Assembly: GCA_947630205.1 (NCBI GenBank)
Contig: CANRGW010000030.1
Coordinates: forward strand, 1 to 11,549
DNA from: an uncultured Bacilli bacterium
GTDB lineage: Bacteria; Bacillota_I; Bacilli_A; RF39; UBA660
DNA length: 11,549 nucleotides
Reading direction: 5' to 3'
In this document: positions 6,705 to 11,549 of the stretch, piece by piece
Numbering within the stretch: the first letter of the stretch is position 1
Layout of the letters: the number at the start of each line of letters is the position of its first letter
The notes under the pieces: model-generated
Seen by the model: the letters and a program-made list of their open reading frames with translations, nothing else
Database searches by the model: none
What the model was told of the DNA's origin: nothing
Translations under genes and position numbers: made by a program

Positions 6705-7650
6705 AGTAAGTGTAATAGTGCCAGCATATAATAGTGAAAAATATATTAATAAATGTTTAGATAGTTTAGTTAATCAAACTTTAAAAGAAATCGAAATAGT
6801 TGTTATAAATGATGGTTCTACTGATAAAACAAGTGCTATTTTAAATTCTTATTTGACTAAATATCCTTTAAAAATAAAAGTTATAAATCAAGAAAATCAA
6901 GGTATTGCTGAAGCCCGTAATCGGGGCATAGAACTTGCTAGTGGTAGAACGATTGCTTTTCTTGATAGTGATGATTTTGTTGATTTAGAAATGTATGAAA
7001 AGTTATACAATAAAATGGAAAGTATGGATTATGATATTGTATCATCTACTTTTTATTATCATTATGACGACCATGATGATATGGGAATTAAAGATTTAAA
7101 CGGAGATATTTTAACTTTTAAAGATTTAAAGAAATATTTTCTTAAATTATATCCTGTTATTTGGAATAAATTATATAAACAAGAATTAGTAAAAGGAATT
7201 AAGTTTAAAAATGTTTATGCTGAGGATGTAGAATTTTTATATAGTATTTTACCTAAGGTAAAAAAAGTAGGTTTTGTTCCTGAACCTTTATATTATTATT
7301 ATCAAAGAGAAAAATCTGAATCGAAAGTTTTTACTGAAAAATTATTTGATTATATTTATAATTTTAATAGTTTATATCAAGATTATCAAAAAAATGATTA
7401 TTTTAAGCATTTCTTAAAAGAATTTGAATTTGTTTATGTTCGTTATTTATATGCTACCTTTTTAAAAAGAAGTGCAACTTTAGATAAAGAATTAAGAGAA
7501 AATGCTTATAAGGTAGCAAAGAAAAATGTTAAAGAGAAATTTCCTCATTATCGAAGAAATAAATATTTTTATCAATCTTTAAAAGGTTTATATTTAGTTA
7601 CTTTTAATAAAATATATTTTAAAATTATGTGTATTGGAGGTAAGAAATGA
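6697..7650 (+). CDS. Glycosyltransferase family 2 (second of two paralogues)
   Basis: A 317-residue GT-A enzyme: KVSVIVPAYNSEKYINKCLD (3-22), nucleotide-binding DGST (39-42), GIAEARNRG (69-77), DSDD (90-93), an ED pair in YAEDVEFLY (about 174-182), and YYYYQREKSES. It resembles its neighbour along the whole length, including shared FPH(F/Y).(K/R)N near the C-terminus, so a tandem duplication followed by divergence is likely. The first codons also match at DNA level. It probably adds a different sugar or the same sugar at another position. The ATG lies inside the 3' end of the preceding gene (8-base overlap), with AAAGGA ten bases upstream, so translation is likely coupled. The stop overlaps the next start by four bases (ATGA). 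Confidence 0.93.
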   Translation: MIKVSVIVPAYNSEKYINKCLDSLVNQTLKEIEIVVINDGSTDKTSAILNSYLTKYPLKIKVINQENQGIAEARNRGIELASGRTIAFLDSDDFVDLEMYEKLYNKMESMDYDIVSSTFYYHYDDHDDMGIKDLNGDILTFKDLKKYFLKLYPVIWNKLYKQELVKGIKFKNVYAEDVEFLYSILPKVKKVGFVPEPLYYYYQREKSESKVFTEKLFDYIYNFNSLYQDYQKNDYFKHFLKEFEFVYVRYLYATFLKRSATLDKELRENAYKVAKKNVKEKFPHYRRNKYFYQSLKGLYLVTFNKIYFKIMCIGGKK

Positions 7651-8801
7651 AAAAAGTCTTATTTGTCGTTGATGAAAAAAGAATGGGGGGAGTTTCCATT
7701 TTACTTCGTGATATTTTAAGATTTATTAATATTAAAAAGTATGATATTGATATTATGGTTTTACATAACAACGGTGATTATTTAGATGATTTAGATAAAA
7801 GGGTTAATTTAATTTACGGAACACCTTTTTTTGAAACCGTAGATTATTCTTTAAAAGAAGTATTGAAGTCTAAAAATATAAAACTTATTTTTAAAAAGTT
7901 ATATTTAATTTTTTTAATGAAAACAAAATTAATTGGGAAAAAAATTGTTAAAGAAAGAAAGAAATGTTTAACTAAAAAATATGACGTAGAAATTGCTTTT
8001 AAAGATGGATTTACTGCTATTTTTACATCGTATGGTGATAGTAAAAGAAAATATCATTGGTTACATACTGATTATAGTATGTATGACTCAACGGCTAATT
8101 ATAGGACTTTATTTCAAGAAATATTTAAAAATTTTGATAAAATAATTGCTATTAGTAATGGTGTTTTAAAAGAATTTACCAAAATATATAATGTTTCTAA
8201 TACAGAGGTTATTTATAATTTAATTGATGAAGAAAAAATTATTAAAGATAGTCAAAAGGAAAAAATTAACTTTTCAAAAGATAAATTAAATTTAATATCC
8301 GTTGGTCGTATTCATCCTATGAAAGGGTATGATAGACTTATTGAAGTTTTACATAAATTAGATATGGATAATTATTTAGATAAGGTTGTTGTAAGATTAA
8401 TTGGAAGTGGACCCGATGATGAATTAATTAAAGAATTAATTGCCAAATATAATTTACAAGATAAAGTATTATTTTTAGGTAAAAAAAGAAATCCTTATCC
8501 TTATGTAAAAAATTCTGATTGTTTTTTGATGACTTCCCGTTATGAACCTTTTGGTTTAGTTATTTTAGAAGCTTTAATTTTAAAAGTTCCGGTTTTAGCA
8601 TGTAAAGTTTTAAGTATAAATGAAATAATGAATGAGAAATTTGGAATAATTGTTGAAAATAGTTTTGAAGGGTTGTATAATGGTATTTTGGGTATCATTG
8701 AAAACGAGAAGGTTTTAAAAAAGTGTCATGATAATTTAAAAGATTTTTCGTATAATATAAATGATATCGTCAAGAAAATAGAAAACTTATTGGATGTGTG
8801 A
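7647..8801 (+). CDS. Glycosyltransferase family 4 (group 1, GT-B fold)
   Basis: A 384-residue retaining glycosyltransferase. The N-terminal Rossmann-like domain begins MKKVLFVVDEKRMGGVS, with the glycine-rich acceptor-side loop at 14-15, and contains HWLHTDY (137-143). The C-terminal donor domain starts near residue 213 with LNLISVGRIHPMKGYDRLI (VGR 219-221, K226 for phosphate binding), then LIGSGPDDELI (251-261) and the EX7E motif E300-PFGLVIL-E308 for nucleotide-sugar binding and catalysis. Length is normal for GT4. It would add one sugar to the lipid-linked unit at the inner membrane face. GGAGG (7636-7640) is placed six bases before the ATG, one of the strongest ribosome sites in the cluster. 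The start overlaps the GT2 stop as ATGA, a sign of translational coupling. Confidence 0.94.
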   Translation: MKKVLFVVDEKRMGGVSILLRDILRFINIKKYDIDIMVLHNNGDYLDDLDKRVNLIYGTPFFETVDYSLKEVLKSKNIKLIFKKLYLIFLMKTKLIGKKIVKERKKCLTKKYDVEIAFKDGFTAIFTSYGDSKRKYHWLHTDYSMYDSTANYRTLFQEIFKNFDKIIAISNGVLKEFTKIYNVSNTEVIYNLIDEEKIIKDSQKEKINFSKDKLNLISVGRIHPMKGYDRLIEVLHKLDMDNYLDKVVVRLIGSGPDDELIKELIAKYNLQDKVLFLGKKRNPYPYVKNSDCFLMTSRYEPFGLVILEALILKVPVLACKVLSINEIMNEKFGIIVENSFEGLYNGILGIIENEKVLKKCHDNLKDFSYNINDIVKKIENLLDV

Positions 8802-8806
8802 TTTAA

Positions 8807-10363
8807 ATGAATTTAAAAAAAATTAGTAAAATTTCTTTAATTGTATTTATGGCTTTACAACCAATTTTTGATATATATTATTTATATACTGATAAAATAA
8901 TTAGTCTTTTTAAATTTTCACCTGCTACAATATTAAGGATGATATTTCTTTTTTTACTTTTTATAAGTTCTATTTATTTATATAAAGATAAATTAAAGAT
9001 AAAGAATTTAGTTATATTTATTAGTATATATTTAGTTTATACTTTATTGCATTTATATAATGCAACACTTTTTTCAACTAGTATATTAAGATTTCAAAAT
9101 TATTCTTTTTTTAAAGAAGTTTTTTATCTAATTAGGATGCTTTGTCCATTACTTTTAGTTTTTATAACTAAAGAAAATAAATTAGAATATAAAGATGTTC
9201 GAAAAATTATTTTATCAGTTTATTTAATATTTTCAGTTATTATGGTTGTAACTAACTTTTTATGTATTGCTAGAACTTCTTATTTTTTAGAAGATACAAA
9301 AACTATTCTTGTTAATTTTTTTGGTTGGTTTAAACCAGGTATTTATCAAAAATATACTTATGAATATTTTGCTAGCAAAGGACTTTTTGGATATGCTAAT
9401 CAATTAAGTGGGGTTATGACAAGTTTATTTCCTTTACTTGTTTATATTGTTTTAAAAGATAAATTTAAGATAATAAATATTGTTACTTTATTTTTAACAA
9501 TGCTTGCAATGATGATGCTTGGAACACGTATTGCATCAGCAGGAATGTTAGCTGTTTTCGTAGCATGTATGATTTTATATGTTTTCTTTAAAGTAATAAC
9601 TAAAGATAAAAAAATAATAACTTTAAATTTCCTTTTTTGTATTATATTTTTTATTCTAAGTGCTGCAATTTATAAATATTCACCAGTTGCTAATCGAACT
9701 TATGCTGATGATAATCATAAAGAAATTGAAGAAAAAATTGATAATATAGATAAACTAGATATTTTTAAATTAGAAATAAAGGAATTAGAAAATAGTATTA
9801 ATTCTTCCAATAAAGAAGAAGTAATGGAAGAAATAAAGACGAAAAAAATCAACTTTTTAAAAGAAAATTTTGAAGATTATTTCTTGTCTGAACAGTTTTT
9901 TTATGAACTATATCCTTATCAAGAAGATCCTGATTTTTGGCTTTATATGTTAGAAGTTCCTTATAATGAAAGAAGTGATAATAGAGAAATAAAAACGCAT
10001 ATTACTAAAAGAGTTTTTGAATTAAATAATAATAAATTAGATTATATAGCCGGGATGTCATTTTCAAGACCAATGAATGCCGATATTTATATGGAAAATG
10101 ATATTATAACGCAGTTTTATTCTTTAGGTATTCTAGGTTTAATATTATTTATTATGCCATATCTTGGAATAGTCATTTATGTTTTCGTAATGATATTAAA
10201 AAATAAAAAGAATTTCAATTTTTTAAATCTTACTTATATAATGTGCATCCTTTTAGTTTATTTAATTGGATACTTAGCAGGAAATACTTTTGATGAATGG
10301 ATAGTAACTTTATTTTTAGGCTTTGTAACGGGTTTATTAATTTCTAATGTCAAAAAGAGTTAA
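8807..10363 (+). CDS. O-antigen ligase/Wzy-like polysaccharide polymerase membrane protein
   Basis: A 518-residue protein with about 10-12 predicted membrane segments and one very large hydrophilic loop (about residues 290-432) near the C-terminal side, the layout of Wzy polymerases and WaaL-type ligases. The GTRIASAG stretch (239-246) corresponds to the small-residue/Arg motif at the start of the family domain. MENDIITQFYSLGILGLILF (429-448) resembles the conserved (H/E)N...GI.G segment after the big loop. It would polymerise flipped repeat units on the outer face, or ligate polymer to an acceptor; position in a Wzx-containing cluster favours polymerase. The first part of the loop (about 303-356) is highly charged and helix-prone, which looks larger than usual. 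The gene starts five bases after the GT4 stop, with only a weak GGATGTG ribosome site, so it may depend on coupling. Confidence 0.85.
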   Translation: MNLKKISKISLIVFMALQPIFDIYYLYTDKIISLFKFSPATILRMIFLFLLFISSIYLYKDKLKIKNLVIFISIYLVYTLLHLYNATLFSTSILRFQNYSFFKEVFYLIRMLCPLLLVFITKENKLEYKDVRKIILSVYLIFSVIMVVTNFLCIARTSYFLEDTKTILVNFFGWFKPGIYQKYTYEYFASKGLFGYANQLSGVMTSLFPLLVYIVLKDKFKIINIVTLFLTMLAMMMLGTRIASAGMLAVFVACMILYVFFKVITKDKKIITLNFLFCIIFFILSAAIYKYSPVANRTYADDNHKEIEEKIDNIDKLDIFKLEIKELENSINSSNKEEVMEEIKTKKINFLKENFEDYFLSEQFFYELYPYQEDPDFWLYMLEVPYNERSDNREIKTHITKRVFELNNNKLDYIAGMSFSRPMNADIYMENDIITQFYSLGILGLILFIMPYLGIVIYVFVMILKNKKNFNFLNLTYIMCILLVYLIGYLAGNTFDEWIVTLFLGFVTGLLISNVKKS

Positions 10364-10366
10364 ATT

Positions 10367-10397
10367 TTGAACAATAGTTATAATTATATGCTATAAT
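10367..10397 (+). promoter_or_regulatory. Internal promoter before the Alg14-like gene
   Basis: TATAAT at 10392-10397 is preceded by TG-C (10389-10391), an extended -10. A TTGAAC (10367-10372) resembles a -35 box but with a long 19-base spacer, so the extended -10 probably does the work. The 9-mer TATAATTAT occurs twice here (10379-10387 and 10392-10400) and once in the cluster's main promoter (4152-4160). Transcription would begin near 10404, about 23 bases before the ATG. Confidence 0.68.
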
Positions 10398-10426
10398 TAT
10401 GATAAGAGAGGAATTAGCAGGAGAAT

Positions 10427-10903
10427 ATGAAAAAGAAAAAGAAAGTTATGTTTATTTCATCGACAGGTGGACATTTATCTGAATTATTAGAACTTGAAAA
10501 ATTGTTTAAAAAATATGATAGTAGTATTGTAACAGAGAAAACAGACTCTAACTTATATTTACAAGAAAGATATAATAATGTTTATTATCTTGCCTATGGT
10601 ACTAAATCACATATTTTTACATATATATTTAAATTTATTTTTAACTTTTTTCGTTCTTTTTATATTTTTCTTAAAATAAAACCAGATGTTATTATTACAA
10701 CTGGTACACATACTGCTTTTTGGATGTGTTATATAGGAAAACTTTTTAGAAAAAAGATAATTTATATTGAAACATTAGCCAATAGGACAACTAAAACTGT
10801 TGCTGGAAGATTAATTTATCCGATAGCAGACCATTTTTTAGTACAATGGGAAAGTATGTTAGAACTTTATCCAAAAGCAATTTATATGGGTTTCATTTTT
10901 TAG
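10427..10903 (+). CDS. Alg14-like glycosyltransferase accessory subunit (PssD/Cps14F type)
   Basis: A 158-residue protein, usual length for this family. It starts with a Lys-rich tail and the strand-loop VMFISSTGGHLSEL (GGH at 14-16), the family signature. A hydrophobic helix (about 66-84) anchors it to the membrane, followed by KPDVIITTGTHTAF (85-98), IYIETLANRTTKT (112-124) and a C-terminal DHFLVQWESM. In Alg13/Alg14 and in pneumococcal Cps14F/Cps14G and EpsE-type pairs, this subunit binds the membrane and acceptor and recruits the catalytic partner, which here is the next gene. Together they form a GT28-like enzyme. The best ribosome site AGGAG (10419-10423) is only three bases from the ATG, a short spacer; a second purine-rich run (AGAGAGGAA) lies further up at 10404-10412. 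The ATG at 10448 was considered and is less likely because it lacks any site. Confidence 0.92.
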   Translation: MKKKKKVMFISSTGGHLSELLELEKLFKKYDSSIVTEKTDSNLYLQERYNNVYYLAYGTKSHIFTYIFKFIFNFFRSFYIFLKIKPDVIITTGTHTAFWMCYIGKLFRKKIIYIETLANRTTKTVAGRLIYPIADHFLVQWESMLELYPKAIYMGFIF

Positions 10904-10912
10904 GAGTATATT

Positions 10913-11392
10913 ATGATTTTAGTAATTTTAGGAACACAAGATAAAAAATTTATAAGATTGTTAGAAGAAATTGATAATTTAATAGAAAGAAAAGTTATTA
11001 AAGAAAAAGTAATTGTACAAGCAGGTTATTCTAGTAGTTATAAATCTAACAACATGGAAATACTTAATTTAATTAGTAAAATTGATTTTGAAAATTTAAT
11101 TAAAACAGCAAATTTAATAATTACTCATGGAGGAGTAGGGTCTATTTTAACAGGTTTAAAATATAATAAAAAAATAATAGCCGTTCCAAGATTAAAAAAA
11201 TATCGTGAACATGTAAACGATCATCAATTACAAATTGTCAATAATTTTTCTAAAGAAGGTTATATTATAGGTGTTGATGACGTAAAAGATATTGAAGAGG
11301 CTCTTTCAAAAGTAAAAGATTTTAAACCTAAAAAATATAAAAGTAATAAAGACAATGTATTAAAATTAATGGAAAAATTAATTGAAGAGTAG
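10913..11392 (+). CDS. Alg13-like catalytic glycosyltransferase subunit (GT28 C-terminal domain, PssE/Cps14G type)
   Basis: A 159-residue protein equal to the donor-binding half of a GT-B enzyme. It begins MILVILGTQDKKF (GTQ at 7-9), has LIITHGGVGSIL (68-79, the nucleotide-sugar-binding glycine loop) and IIAVPRLKKYREHVNDHQL (88-106), with the E-H...DHQ motif typical of the MurG/Alg13 family. It needs the Alg14-like partner for membrane binding and acceptor recognition; together they should act on a lipid-diphosphate-linked sugar early in repeat-unit assembly, as Cps14F/G or PssD/E do when adding the second sugar. AGGAG at 10902-10906, six bases before the ATG, overlaps the partner's stop, so the two should be made in similar amounts. 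It is the last gene of the unit and a hairpin terminator follows at once. The sugar added is unknown. Confidence 0.93.
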   Translation: MILVILGTQDKKFIRLLEEIDNLIERKVIKEKVIVQAGYSSSYKSNNMEILNLISKIDFENLIKTANLIITHGGVGSILTGLKYNKKIIAVPRLKKYREHVNDHQLQIVNNFSKEGYIIGVDDVKDIEEALSKVKDFKPKKYKSNKDNVLKLMEKLIEE

Positions 11393-11393
11393 T

Positions 11394-11419
11394 AACCATA
11401 GAAATATGGTTTTAATTTT
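11394..11419 (+). terminator. Intrinsic terminator of the polysaccharide cluster
   Basis: AACCATA (11394-11400) pairs perfectly with TATGGTT (11405-11411) around a GAAA tetraloop, a stabilising loop type, and is followed by TTAATTTT. It starts one base after the stop codon at 11390-11392. This marks the likely end of the transcription unit begun at 4152. Confidence 0.72.
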
Positions 11420-11435
11420 GAACAAGGAAAAAATC

Positions 11436-11489
11436 TTAATTAAAAAGATAAATCTTATAAATAAATATAAAGATTTATTAATTAAAAAG
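11436..11489. repeat. AT-rich 12-bp direct repeat enclosing an inverted repeat
   Basis: TTAATTAAAAAG occurs at 11436-11447 and again at 11478-11489. Between them, ATAAATCTT (11448-11456) and AAGATTTAT (11470-11478) form a 9-bp inverted repeat with a 13-base loop. The sequence is of low complexity, so chance is possible, but the nested arrangement is compact and lies in a gene-free tail. No coding capacity is seen. Confidence 0.5.
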
Positions 11490-11515
11490 TCAAGTGCAAC
11501 TTTTGAATAGTTATA

Positions 11516-11546
11516 AAATTGTCTTAAAGAGCATTAAAGACAATTT
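11516..11546. repeat. Perfect 10-bp inverted repeat (hairpin) at the window edge
   Basis: AAATTGTCTT (11516-11525) pairs perfectly with AAGACAATTT (11537-11546), with an 11-base loop. Read on the + strand the arm ends ATTTACC without a T-run. On the - strand the downstream arm runs into TTATAACTATTC, so it is also not a clear terminator. It may be a leader hairpin, a mobile-element end or an operator for the next gene. The window ends three bases later. Confidence 0.5.
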
Positions 11547-11549
11547 ACC

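Larger units (their letters stand above)
11420..11549. other. Gene-free AT-rich tail downstream of the cluster
   Basis: No open reading frame with a ribosome site is visible on either strand. The tail holds the direct and inverted repeats listed separately, the sequence AAGTGCAACTTTTGAATAG (11492-11510) and a segment TTGAA-TAGTTATAA (11503-11516) resembling the region upstream of the internal promoter at 10367-10383. It could be the upstream region or border of whatever follows the window. Confidence 0.5.

Noticed and set aside
10427..11392. Frameshifted single gene encoding a fused Alg14-Alg13 protein
   Set aside because: Both halves have family-typical ends and starts, and AGGAG overlaps the first stop at normal spacing for the second ATG. 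The two-subunit form is common in Firmicute capsule clusters.
1..11549. Mycoplasma-type code with TGA as Trp
   Set aside because: TGA ends several genes at positions that agree with family lengths (rsmE, GT4), and Trp is encoded by TGG.

Overview
The window is very AT-rich (roughly three quarters A+T by eye). Every credible gene is on the + strand, genes are tightly packed, and Shine-Dalgarno sites of the AGGAG/AGGTGA type are common. TGG encodes Trp and TGA is used as a true stop (ends of rsmE, the acidic membrane protein gene and the GT4 gene), so the standard bacterial code applies and not the Mycoplasma code. Gene content and order (rsmE near mtaB as in Bacillus, a Gram-positive style polysaccharide cluster, a split Alg14/Alg13-like glycosyltransferase pair) point to a low-GC Firmicute of the Bacilli/Erysipelotrichia/uncultured RF39-like type. 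The exact lineage cannot be fixed from the sequence alone.

Region 1 (1-3541) is housekeeping. It holds the 3' part of a HAD-superfamily 5'-nucleotidase-like gene cut by the window edge, rsmE (16S rRNA m3U1498 methyltransferase), an unrecognised single-pass membrane protein with a long acidic tail, and mtaB (tRNA ms2t6A37 methylthiotransferase). The first three are contiguous or overlapping. A perfect 11-bp hairpin over the stop codon of the acidic-protein gene may end or attenuate transcription before mtaB.

Region 2 (3530-4096) is a one-gene unit. An extended -10 sigma-A-type promoter precedes a small gene that probably starts at TTG. It encodes a membrane-anchored or secreted protein with a predicted beta-rich extracellular domain, and a strong hairpin terminator follows.

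Region 3 (4129-11415) is a Wzx/Wzy-type surface polysaccharide (capsule or exopolysaccharide) cluster with its own promoter and a terminator at the end. The order is flippase, two paralogous GT2 glycosyltransferases, a GT4 glycosyltransferase, an O-antigen polymerase/ligase-like membrane protein, then an Alg14-like and an Alg13-like subunit that together should form one more glycosyltransferase. A second promoter lies just before the Alg14-like gene. The inferred scheme is assembly of a lipid-linked repeat unit on the inner face by the GT2, GT2, GT4 and Alg14/13-like enzymes, flipping by Wzx, and polymerisation outside by the Wzy-like protein. The initiating sugar-phosphate transferase and chain-length/tyrosine-kinase regulators are absent from this unit.

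Region 4 (11416-11549) is a gene-free, extremely AT-rich tail with a 12-bp direct repeat and two inverted repeats. It may be the leader or edge of the next element. No RNA genes, CRISPR arrays or complete mobile elements were seen.
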